Shown here one piece after another: positions 8,482-15,455 of a DNA stretch of 56,007 bases. The notes under the pieces are model-generated. The model was not told where the DNA came from, searched no databases, and saw only the letters and a program-made list of their open reading frames with translations. The first letter of the stretch is position 1. Each line of letters begins with the position of its first letter. Position numbers and translations under genes: made by a program. Origin of the DNA: an uncultured Dorea sp. (GTDB lineage Bacteria; Bacillota; Clostridia; Lachnospirales; Lachnospiraceae); contig CAJTVU010000011.1 in NCBI GenBank assembly GCA_910580235.1, positions 1 through 56,007 on the forward strand, read 5' to 3'.

Positions 8482-9564
8482 CTACTCATCCCCAAAGCTG
8501 ATTCCAGAAAGCTTTGCTTCTTTGATGATATCTGACTTCGGATCTACATATTTCAGTTTGCCTGCGACTTCTGAAAGGGGCATAAGGATAACCTTGTCAT
8601 TCTTAATTGCAACCATATTTCCGAAATCACCGTCAAGTATCGCTTCTGCCGCCGCTGCTCCAAGCCTGGTGGACAGCACGCGGTCATATGGGCACGGCGA
8701 GCCGCCCCGCTGCGTATGGCCAGGAACTGCGATACGTACTTCCTGGTCGCTTCTTTTCTGCACCTTTTCCGCCAGCTCAAACGCAACAGAAGGATATTTT
8801 TTCTTTCCCTGCTTCTCTTTGAGCTCTTTCTTGGAAAGCTTCGCATCCTTTTTGGAGATGGCGCCTTCTGCGACGGCGATGATCGTGAACCGCTTTCCCG
8901 CCTCCGACCGCTTGTTAATGGCATCTACGATTACGTCAATATCATACGGTATCTCTGGGAGCAGTACAATGTCTGCGCCTCCTGCGATCGCCGCGTGAAG
9001 GGCTACCCAACCTACCCTGTGCCCCATAATCTCGATAATGAACACGCGGTTATGGGACGTCGCCGTCGTGTGGATCTTGTCAATCGTATCTGTGGCGATA
9101 TCTACGGCGCTCTGGAAGCCGAACGTCATATCCGTCCCCCACAGGTCGTTGTCGATGGTCTTCGGAAGAGTGATGATATTCAGGCCCTCCTCTCTTAGAA
9201 GGTTGGCCGTCTTATGCGTTCCATTCCCGCCAAGGATAACAAGGCAGTTCAAGTTCAGCTTATGGTACGTATGCTTCATAGCCTCTACTTTATCAAGCCC
9301 ATCCTTATCCGGGACCCGCATTAGTTTAAACGGCTGCCTTGAAGTCCCAAGGATCGTTCCGCCCACTGTCAGGATCCCGGAGAAGTCTCTGGAAGTAAGC
9401 ATCTCAAAATTCGAGTAGATCAGCCCTTTATATCCTTCCTTGAACCCGTAGATCTCCACATCCTTATCTTTGCATCTGGAATAAATCCCTTTTACAACTC
9501 CGCGCATAGCCGCATTCAGCGCCTGACAGTCTCCTCCGCTGGTCAGCATACCGATTCTCAGCAT
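8482..9564 (-). CDS. pfkA: 6-phosphofructokinase
   Basis: Predicted 360 residues. It phosphorylates fructose 6-phosphate in glycolysis. Family signatures are TSGGDCQALNAA at the nucleotide loop, PKTIDND (catalytic Asp) and the MGHRVGWVALHAA block. The phosphoryl-donor motif reads GGNGTHKTA instead of the GGDGS of classical ATP enzymes, so the metal-binding Asp position is Asn. The following Gly, as in ATP-type enzymes, is kept. Donor preference (ATP or pyrophosphate) cannot be settled from sequence. It is first in the run with dnaX and has a GAGGAGGGA ribosome binding site. Confidence 0.9.
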   Translation of the reverse strand: MLRIGMLTSGGDCQALNAAMRGVVKGIYSRCKDKDVEIYGFKEGYKGLIYSNFEMLTSRDFSGILTVGGTILGTSRQPFKLMRVPDKDGLDKVEAMKHTYHKLNLNCLVILGGNGTHKTANLLREEGLNIITLPKTIDNDLWGTDMTFGFQSAVDIATDTIDKIHTTATSHNRVFIIEIMGHRVGWVALHAAIAGGADIVLLPEIPYDIDVIVDAINKRSEAGKRFTIIAVAEGAISKKDAKLSKKELKEKQGKKKYPSVAFELAEKVQKRSDQEVRIAVPGHTQRGGSPCPYDRVLSTRLGAAAAEAILDGDFGNMVAIKNDKVILMPLSEVAGKLKYVDPKSDIIKEAKLSGISFGDE

Positions 9565-9681
9565 ATCTTTTCCCTCCTCGTACTCTTCATTGTTAACCCG
9601 TACATTGTTTTATTCATATATTATAATATATTAGTATACCCTATTTTGCATTTTGAGACAATGGGGATATTCTGAACATTG

Positions 9682-9690
9682 TGCTATAAT
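9682..9690 (+). promoter_or_regulatory. Extended -10 promoter of map
   Basis: TGC followed by a perfect TATAAT (9685-9690) forms an extended -10 about 32 bases ahead of the first possible map start. The -35 position (9662-9667, TGGGGA) is poor, as is usual for extended -10 promoters. Confidence 0.5.
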
Positions 9691-9721
9691 GCAGATTAGG
9701 ATATACTGTAATTGACAGGAT

Positions 9722-10558
9722 ATGATAAACAGGAAAGAGGATCTTATCGTGAGCAAATTAGATTTGCGCCTTTGGGCGCTACAGGCTGCGGGGCATATCG
9801 TGCCTGACAAGTCTCTTCTGAAAACTCCTAAACAAATTGCCGCCATCAAAAAAAGCGCGGCTCTTAACACTGCTGTCCTGGATCATGTGGCCGCCCATAT
9901 CCGTCAAGGGATGTGCACAGCAGAGATAGACCAGCTTGTATATAATTTCACCACAAAGCACGGGGGCATCCCGGCTCCCCTGAACTATGACGGGTTTCCC
10001 AAAAGCGTATGCACTTCCATTAACAATGTCATCTGCCATGGGATACCAAGCGAAGAGGACATTCTGAAAGAGGGCGACATTATTAATGTTGACGTTTCCA
10101 CCATATTGCATGGCTACTTCTCCGACGCTTCCCGCATGTTTACGATTGGGGAGATCTCCCCTCGCGCTGAAAAACTTGTGCGGGTCACAGCCGAGTGCGT
10201 AGAACGAGGGCTGCGCGCCGCCAAGCCCTGGGGACATTTAGGAGACATCGCCCATGCCATCAATACCCATGCCCGCCGGAACGGTTATCATGTCGTGGAA
10301 GAAATAGGCGGACATGGAATCGGGCTCGAATTCCACGAAGAGCCTTTCGTAAGCTATGTGACCCCCAAAGGCAGCGAGATGGTGCTCGTCCCTGGCATGA
10401 TGTTCACAATTGAACCGATGATTAATGAAGGCGGGCCGGAATACTTTATCGACGACGAGAACGGCTGGACAGTATATACGATGGACGGCGGCCTCTCCGC
10501 CCAGATCGAGTACATGGTGCTTGTTACGGACAAAGGCGTAAAAGTACTAAGTAAATAG
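9722..10558 (+). CDS. map: Type I methionyl aminopeptidase
   Basis: Predicted 278 residues from ATG 9722. A GTG at 9749 with AAAGAGG eight bases upstream is an equally good start and would give 269. It removes the initiator Met from new proteins. The metal-binding residues are visible: His in NNVICHGIPS, the Asp pair in NVDVST and YFSDASRMF, His in GGHGIGLEFHEEP, and Glu in MFTIEPMI, with a last Glu in QIEYMV. The N-terminal extension of about 30 residues lacks the SEC-C zinc motif of some clostridial paralogues. It is monocistronic and convergent with the DUF3048 gene. Confidence 0.93.
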   Translation: MINRKEDLIVSKLDLRLWALQAAGHIVPDKSLLKTPKQIAAIKKSAALNTAVLDHVAAHIRQGMCTAEIDQLVYNFTTKHGGIPAPLNYDGFPKSVCTSINNVICHGIPSEEDILKEGDIINVDVSTILHGYFSDASRMFTIGEISPRAEKLVRVTAECVERGLRAAKPWGHLGDIAHAINTHARRNGYHVVEEIGGHGIGLEFHEEPFVSYVTPKGSEMVLVPGMMFTIEPMINEGGPEYFIDDENGWTVYTMDGGLSAQIEYMVLVTDKGVKVLSK

Positions 10559-10562
10559 TTAA

Positions 10563-10603
10563 GTTGGGGACGTACGCTTTTGCAAAAAGCGTACGTCCCC
10601 AAC
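10563..10603. repeat. Perfect 19-bp palindrome (TGGGGACGTACG family) after map
   Basis: Left arm 10563-10581 (GTTGGGGACGTACGCTTTT) is the exact reverse complement of 10585-10603, with a 3-base loop. Two further degenerate half-units (GGTGTCCCCAACT at about 10613 and GGTGTCCCCAGCT at about 10637) follow. It sits between convergent map and the DUF3048 gene and can act as a bidirectional terminator. A relative lies at the other side of the DUF3048 gene. Confidence 0.8.
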
Positions 10604-10647
10604 TGGCAAATAGGGTGTCCCCAACTAGCGAAAGGGGTGTCCCCAGC

Positions 10648-11727
10648 TTAACTGAATGTTGCCTGCGAATGATAGTTTATTGCTATATAACTCTTACCAC
10701 GGTTGATTTTTATCTTCTCTCCGCTCTCATCGTAGAAAGTAAGGCGAGAGCTTTCTGTGCCGCCTTCTTTAGCCCAGTGGATCTTCTGCACTTTCCCATT
10801 AGAAATGTAATAGCCTGTAGAATCCGGCCCTCCAGCCCAGTCTACGTTCTTATGGCCAATGTCGTCTCGTATAGAGATGTCTGTCTCCAACACGAATACA
10901 TTTGTAAACGCCAGCTGTTCCTGTGTAACCCCGTCAATCTGCGGCTCACTGTTTAACTGTTTTAAATACATGTTCTTCTCTGTATCGTATGTAAACTGCG
11001 AGGTCTGAGCGCCAAAGTTAATATCTACTGCTGTACAGTCATCGCCTTTCGGCTGAACCTGCTCTGTCAGGCCATTAAAGGAAAATGCAGCGTCTTTTTT
11101 ATCTTCCGCAAGATCGCTTCGAATCCCTTGGGAGTCTACCACTGAGGCAAAGGACGGCCCTTCAAAATAGGCCGTATGCTCTAGCGCATACCCTGCATTG
11201 AGCCGCTCCTGGTCTCTGGCAAACAGCCCATTTCCATCATACATACCGTCAAACTGGTCAAGATTCAGTTCCGCCAGATAGTCGCCAATCGTATCATCAA
11301 TCCCCCAGTTTACATAAAACGCGTCAAACCCCTGGGACATTGCCGGAAAATAATAGCGGCAACTTCGAACTGCACACACCCTTGGCACTGTTGTGTAATC
11401 CGCATACAGAGCCATGAATCTCGTAGCGTCCCCTTCCACCGGGATCTCAAAAATAATATCTGCCTGCCCCACACCGTACTGCGGCATCGCTTTCGGAACA
11501 TTATTGACCATGATCGCCACAGGGCGTTTCCCAATAGCTGCGTCCGAAAGGTCTGCAACACCTGTCAGTAGATTCTGGTTCGCTGGCATCTCCTCTTTCA
11601 CTTCTTCGACGACTTCCGGTTCCTCCGTCTTCTTAGGCTCCTCCTTTGGCTTCTCTTCCTCCTTCTTACATCCGGCAAGGCTGAAAATCAGCACAAACAC
11701 CAGAAGCAAGGCTGTTAGCTTCTTCAT
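10648..11727 (-). CDS. DUF3048 domain-containing lipoprotein
   Basis: Predicted 359 residues from ATG 11727, chosen because AAGGAGGAG is eight bases upstream and because it opens a clean lipoprotein signal (MKKLTALLLVFVLIFSLAGC, Cys20 as lipid anchor). A Lys/Glu/Pro-rich linker (about residues 21-50) is followed by the conserved domain with RPVAIMVNN near its start, DIIFEIPVEGDATRFMALY, and RSCRYYF. This matches the YerB/DUF3048 family, extracytoplasmic lipoproteins of Bacillota with unknown function. Palindromic repeats bracket the gene on both sides. Confidence 0.85.
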   Translation of the reverse strand: MKKLTALLLVFVLIFSLAGCKKEEEKPKEEPKKTEEPEVVEEVKEEMPANQNLLTGVADLSDAAIGKRPVAIMVNNVPKAMPQYGVGQADIIFEIPVEGDATRFMALYADYTTVPRVCAVRSCRYYFPAMSQGFDAFYVNWGIDDTIGDYLAELNLDQFDGMYDGNGLFARDQERLNAGYALEHTAYFEGPSFASVVDSQGIRSDLAEDKKDAAFSFNGLTEQVQPKGDDCTAVDINFGAQTSQFTYDTEKNMYLKQLNSEPQIDGVTQEQLAFTNVFVLETDISIRDDIGHKNVDWAGGPDSTGYYISNGKVQKIHWAKEGGTESSRLTFYDESGEKIKINRGKSYIAINYHSQATFS

Positions 11728-11764
11728 TTCCATCTCCTCCTTCAGTATTGTTATATTTTTAACG

Positions 11765-11799
11765 GGGGACGTACACTTTTGCAAAAGGCGTACGTCCCC
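11765..11799. repeat. Imperfect TGGGGAC-family palindrome upstream of the DUF3048 gene
   Basis: GGGGACGTAC at 11765-11774 pairs with 11790-11799, continuing through TTTT/AAAA around a GC loop with a one-base bulge. A degenerate half-unit (GGGTGTCCCCAATTG) follows at about 11813. It shares the GGGGACGTAC core with the copy at 10563. It lies just past the stop of glf and so may terminate the surface-polymer operon. Confidence 0.75.
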
Positions 11800-11829
11800 A
11801 AACGTGAAAGCGGGTGTCCCCAATTGTGT

Positions 11830-12930
11830 TTATAGCTTCTCTACTGCGTTCAGCGCGGCTTCTATCACCTTGTCCATATCGTAATATTTATAGTCGCCCA
11901 AGCGCCCGCCGAATATGACGTTTTCCTCTTTAGCCGCCAGTTCTTTGTACCGCTCGAACAATTGATTGTTCTGCTCATTATTCACCGGATAATATGGTTC
12001 CATACCCACCGTCCACTCGGATGAATATTCCCGGGAAATGACCGTCTTCTCCTGCTGTCCGAACTCAAAATGTTTATGCTCAATGATCCGGGTGTACGGC
12101 ACTTCGCGCTCTGTATAGTTGACAACCGCGTTGCCCTGATAATTGTCACAGTCCAACACTTCCGTCTCGAACCTCACGGAACGGTACTCCAGCGCTCCTA
12201 ATTTATAATCAAAATACTCGTCTATCATTCCAGTAAAAATAATCTTCTCCGCAATAGCAGGATTTTTCTTCCTGAATTCAAAGAAATCTGCATTCAGCAG
12301 TACTTCTGTTCCTTCCAGCATCTTCTCTACCACTTTCGTGTAGCCCCCGACAGGGATCCCCTGATACCTGTCATTGAAATAATTATTATCGTAAGTGAAG
12401 CGCACTGGAAGCCTCTTAATGATAAATGCAGGGAGGTCTTTGCAATCTCTGCCCCACTGCTTCTCCGTATAGCCTTTCACCAGCTTCTCGAACACATCTC
12501 TGCCGACGAGGGACAGACCCTGCTCTTCCAGATTCTTCGGCTCTGTGATGCCTGTCTCTGCCACCTGACGGGCAATCTCCTCCCTGGCCTCTTTGGGCGT
12601 CTTAATCCCCCACATCTTGCTGAACGTATTCATATTAAAAGGCAGGTTATACAGCTCCTCCTTATATATCGCCACCGGAGAGTTAATATAATTGTTAAAT
12701 TCCGCAAACTGGTTTACATATTCCCACACCTTCTTATTCGACGTATGGAAAATATGGGCGCCATATTTATGGACATTGATGCCCTCCACATTCTCACAGT
12801 AGACATTTCCCCCAATGTGCCCTCGCCTGTCAATGACAAGGCACCTCTTCCCCTTCTTCCCCAGCTCATGCGCCATCACTGCGCCGTACAAGCCGGCTCC
12901 TACGATCAGATAATCATATTTCTCCATCAT
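11830..12930 (-). CDS. glf: UDP-galactopyranose mutase
   Basis: Predicted 366 residues. The flavoenzyme interconverts UDP-galactopyranose and UDP-galactofuranose, precursor of Galf in surface glycans. The N-terminal FAD-binding Rossmann motif is GAGLYGAVMAHELGKKG, followed by the family signature HIGGNVYCE and HKYGAHIFHTS. Conserved Arg/Tyr motifs include RFTYDNNYFNDRYQGIP and the C-terminal GGRLGDYKYYDMD. The start ATG overlaps the gtrA stop as ATGA. Presence of glf next to a GtrB/GtrA pair suggests a Galf-containing wall or lipid glycan. Confidence 0.95.
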   Translation of the reverse strand: MMEKYDYLIVGAGLYGAVMAHELGKKGKRCLVIDRRGHIGGNVYCENVEGINVHKYGAHIFHTSNKKVWEYVNQFAEFNNYINSPVAIYKEELYNLPFNMNTFSKMWGIKTPKEAREEIARQVAETGITEPKNLEEQGLSLVGRDVFEKLVKGYTEKQWGRDCKDLPAFIIKRLPVRFTYDNNYFNDRYQGIPVGGYTKVVEKMLEGTEVLLNADFFEFRKKNPAIAEKIIFTGMIDEYFDYKLGALEYRSVRFETEVLDCDNYQGNAVVNYTEREVPYTRIIEHKHFEFGQQEKTVISREYSSEWTVGMEPYYPVNNEQNNQLFERYKELAAKEENVIFGGRLGDYKYYDMDKVIEAALNAVEKL

Positions 12931-13376
12931 GATTCCTTCCCACTGTCCCCTTTCATTATTTTCTCTTGCTGTCTTCTATCCTGAAATATAAAAAACTTAC
13001 TAAAAAGATAGTTTAACACTGTCACGATGACTTGATTCATCAGCTTCACGATATTATCGTCTATCTTGCATATCTGAACAAAAAAGTACATGCTTATAAT
13101 CTCTACTGCCAGTGACGCGATACGAAAAGACACAAAGCTCCCCATCTCCAGAAGCGTTCTTTTTACCCCGTCGTATTTTGACCGGAATACAACTGTCTTA
13201 TTCGTAATATAGGCAAATGTGACCGCCAGTGCCCAGCTTAGCACATTAGCCGCCTGGTAGTGCATCCCCATCACATTTGCAAATACAAAATAGGAAGCAA
13301 GGGAGACGACCGTCGTACAGCCGCCGATAAAAAGATACTTAAGGATCTCTTCGTATTTCTTCAGAAGCTTAAACAT
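12927..13376 (-). CDS. GtrA-like small membrane protein
   Basis: Predicted 149 residues starting MFKLLKKYEEILKYLF at 13376. That start sits one base past the stop of the glycosyltransferase gene and has AAGGGGGAG upstream. Four hydrophobic helices and the GCTTVVSLASYFVF and NVLSWALAVTFAYITNKTVVF blocks are typical of the GtrA family. Members are thought to flip polyprenyl-linked sugars or assist GtrB-type transferases. It is flanked by its usual partner, a GT2 polyprenyl-phosphate glycosyltransferase, and by glf. Confidence 0.88.
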   Translation of the reverse strand: MFKLLKKYEEILKYLFIGGCTTVVSLASYFVFANVMGMHYQAANVLSWALAVTFAYITNKTVVFRSKYDGVKRTLLEMGSFVSFRIASLAVEIISMYFFVQICKIDDNIVKLMNQVIVTVLNYLFSKFFIFQDRRQQEKIMKGDSGKES

Positions 13377-13377
13377 C

Positions 13378-14322
13378 TTACTCCCCCTTACCTTCATCCT
13401 TTTTCTTCGCGATCTCTGAGATAATATACCTGGGCCTCTGCTTAATCTCATCGTATATTTTCGAGAGATAATAGCCAATAATCCCAAGGCTTATCATAAT
13501 GACGCTCCCAATGAACAGAATGAGGAGTATCACCGTCGAGAAGCCTTCTATCGCGCTGCCGCTGAAATACTTCACCAGCGTCTGGCCCCCAAGCACGACC
13601 GTTACCGTCAGCACTGCAAGACCCCCAAAAGCAACAATCTGCAATGGGAACGAAGTAAAGCCCGCGATATTGCTCATAGCATATTTAATAAGGGCTTTGG
13701 CAGACCATTTGGAGACACCCTCCTCCCTCTCTCTGACCTCAAATTTCACGATTACCGTCTTATAACCTACCCAAGAAGAAAGCGCACGGAAAAATGTATT
13801 GCGCTCCGGCAGTGTCAGAAGCGCGTCCACTACCTTCCTGTCCATCATCTTAAAGTCCGACGCATTCTGCATGTCCATTCCTGTTACTTTCGACATGATT
13901 TTATAGAACAGCCCGGCACTGCACTTGTGGGCAAGGCTCTCTCTCCCTCGGCTTGCCTTAACGCCTTCTACGATCTCGTACCCCTGCTCCCACAGGCGGT
14001 ACATCTCCACCAGCGTCTCCGGCGGATGCTGGAGATCGCAATCCATCACCGCCACTACGGCTCCGTCCGCATGGGCGAGCCCTGCAAATATAGCCGCTTC
14101 TTTTCCAAAATTCCTGGAAAAATGAATGCCTACAGACTCAGCGCCCTCCTCACAGGCCCTGCAGACCACCTCCCACGTACCGTCTGTCGAGCCGTCGTCC
14201 ACAAAGACAATCTCATGGGGTATGCCCGCCTCCCCCAACACTTTATTCAAAGCCTCTTGAGCCTTCCGGATCATTTTTTCCTCATTATAAGCCGGAAGGA
14301 TCACTGATAATTTTGCTCCCAT
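13378..14322 (-). CDS. GT2 polyprenyl-phosphate glycosyltransferase (GtrB/CsbB/DPM1 type)
   Basis: Predicted 314 residues. The N-terminal GT-A domain has the signatures SVILPAYNEEKMI, VFVDDGSTDGT, NFGKEAAIFAGL and VMDCDLQHPP (metal-binding DXD). Two C-terminal membrane helices (about residues 220-285) end in YYLSKIYDEIKQRPRYI, characteristic of the GtrB/CsbB group that loads a sugar on undecaprenyl phosphate. With GtrA and YfhO nearby it forms the three-part set (transferase, flippase, outer-face GT-C) that decorates wall or lipoteichoic polymers in other Bacillota. Substrate sugar is unknown. Confidence 0.9.
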   Translation of the reverse strand: MGAKLSVILPAYNEEKMIRKAQEALNKVLGEAGIPHEIVFVDDGSTDGTWEVVCRACEEGAESVGIHFSRNFGKEAAIFAGLAHADGAVVAVMDCDLQHPPETLVEMYRLWEQGYEIVEGVKASRGRESLAHKCSAGLFYKIMSKVTGMDMQNASDFKMMDRKVVDALLTLPERNTFFRALSSWVGYKTVIVKFEVREREEGVSKWSAKALIKYAMSNIAGFTSFPLQIVAFGGLAVLTVTVVLGGQTLVKYFSGSAIEGFSTVILLILFIGSVIMISLGIIGYYLSKIYDEIKQRPRYIISEIAKKKDEGKGE

Positions 14323-14323
14323 T

Positions 14324-14423
14324 GTCTCTCCTGTTCCTTCCCTTCGAAATACTTTTTATATACTTCTTTGGATTTGTCTGTCTGCCATATCTCAAAGCCC
14401 TGATGGCAGGCATCCAGGATAAG
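14324..14423 (-). pseudogene. Possible coding remnant after the acyltransferase stop
   Basis: Past the TAA of the acyltransferase gene, the same frame stays open for about 41 codons and reads like protein (segment GFEIWQTDKSKEVYKKYFEG) before a stop just inside the GT2 gene. There is no start codon or ribosome binding site of its own. It may be the tail of a decayed gene or a former C-terminal extension cut by the present stop. I cannot assign a family. Confidence 0.3.
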
Positions 14424-15455
14424 TTATGGAAACAGATATTTTATCCCTGGGATCCTCTTTGCCACAAGCACGATACAGATACAGATCAAATACACCCCCA
14501 ACGCCCCGAACAACATCCACCACCTGGAATCACCGTTGAGCGGCCCGTCCAGCACAAATGCATTCACAATCATAATGTGTATCAGGTAAACGCCAAAGCT
14601 TGCGCCAGATAATTGTGCCAGCGCTTTCTGTACCTTCTCATTGTACAAAGCCTTCCATTTACAATGTTTCAGGAACAGGAAGAGCGCGCACGCCATAAAG
14701 AGCGTCGGATACATCATATATCCCCATAGTAGGTCGTTCAGAGCTCCTCCATCCCTTAACGACAGCCAGATCGTCCCAAAAAACATGCTGGCCGCCCCAA
14801 ATACCCCGGCTCCATAGATAATCTTCCGAACGCGCAGGCTGAAATCCTCATTTTTCAATATCCATCCAAGAAGGACATATGTCACATATCCGCCTACGAT
14901 CGGTGGATTCAGCTCGCTGGAATACTGTATTCCCAGAATCCCTGGCAGCAGTGGCATAAATGCATATGCTATGATCCCAAGCCCGGCCATATAGTACAGC
15001 TGCTTCTTATACCGCTCCTCCACTAAAACCGATAAGACCGGCATACAGACATACACTGCGAACAACGGATAAAAGAACCAGAATATCCCCTCCATACCGT
15101 TGCTCAGATAAGCGGTAGCAAGATCCCTGACACCGGTATAAGAAAGCCAGCCAAGAGCACATTTCCATACAAAATAAAAGGTGCTCCAAAACAAGAACGG
15201 AAGAAAGAGCCGTGTCATACGTCTTTTAAAATAAGCCGATGTAGAATATTTCTCTCTGTAGCCCATCAGGTTCGCTCCCGTGAGCATAAAGAAGACAGGG
15301 ACAGCCCAATGCGCCGCCACCTGGATGGCAAGGCTCATAAGCCAGTACTTATCCAGGCGGAATGTAAACGCATCTCCGCTGCAATGGAGCCATACGACCC
15401 CATAGCACGCCATAATATTCAGCACATCAAAATAAACAACTCTTTTCCCTGTCAT
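14424..15455 (-). CDS. Membrane acyltransferase (acyltransferase-3 family)
   Basis: Predicted 343 residues with about ten hydrophobic helices. The first helix starts VVYFDVLNIMACYGVVWLHC with the His typical of the O-acyltransferase (Acyl_transf_3) family. Next come PVFFMLTGANLMG and the FKRRMTRLFLPFLFWS segment. Such enzymes O-acetylate or O-succinylate surface polysaccharides, peptidoglycan or lipids. The start overlaps the YfhO stop by four bases (ATGA), so the two are translationally coupled. The open frame continues for about 41 codons past the stop codon, which is unusual. Confidence 0.85.
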   Translation of the reverse strand: MTGKRVVYFDVLNIMACYGVVWLHCSGDAFTFRLDKYWLMSLAIQVAAHWAVPVFFMLTGANLMGYREKYSTSAYFKRRMTRLFLPFLFWSTFYFVWKCALGWLSYTGVRDLATAYLSNGMEGIFWFFYPLFAVYVCMPVLSVLVEERYKKQLYYMAGLGIIAYAFMPLLPGILGIQYSSELNPPIVGGYVTYVLLGWILKNEDFSLRVRKIIYGAGVFGAASMFFGTIWLSLRDGGALNDLLWGYMMYPTLFMACALFLFLKHCKWKALYNEKVQKALAQLSGASFGVYLIHIMIVNAFVLDGPLNGDSRWWMLFGALGVYLICICIVLVAKRIPGIKYLFP

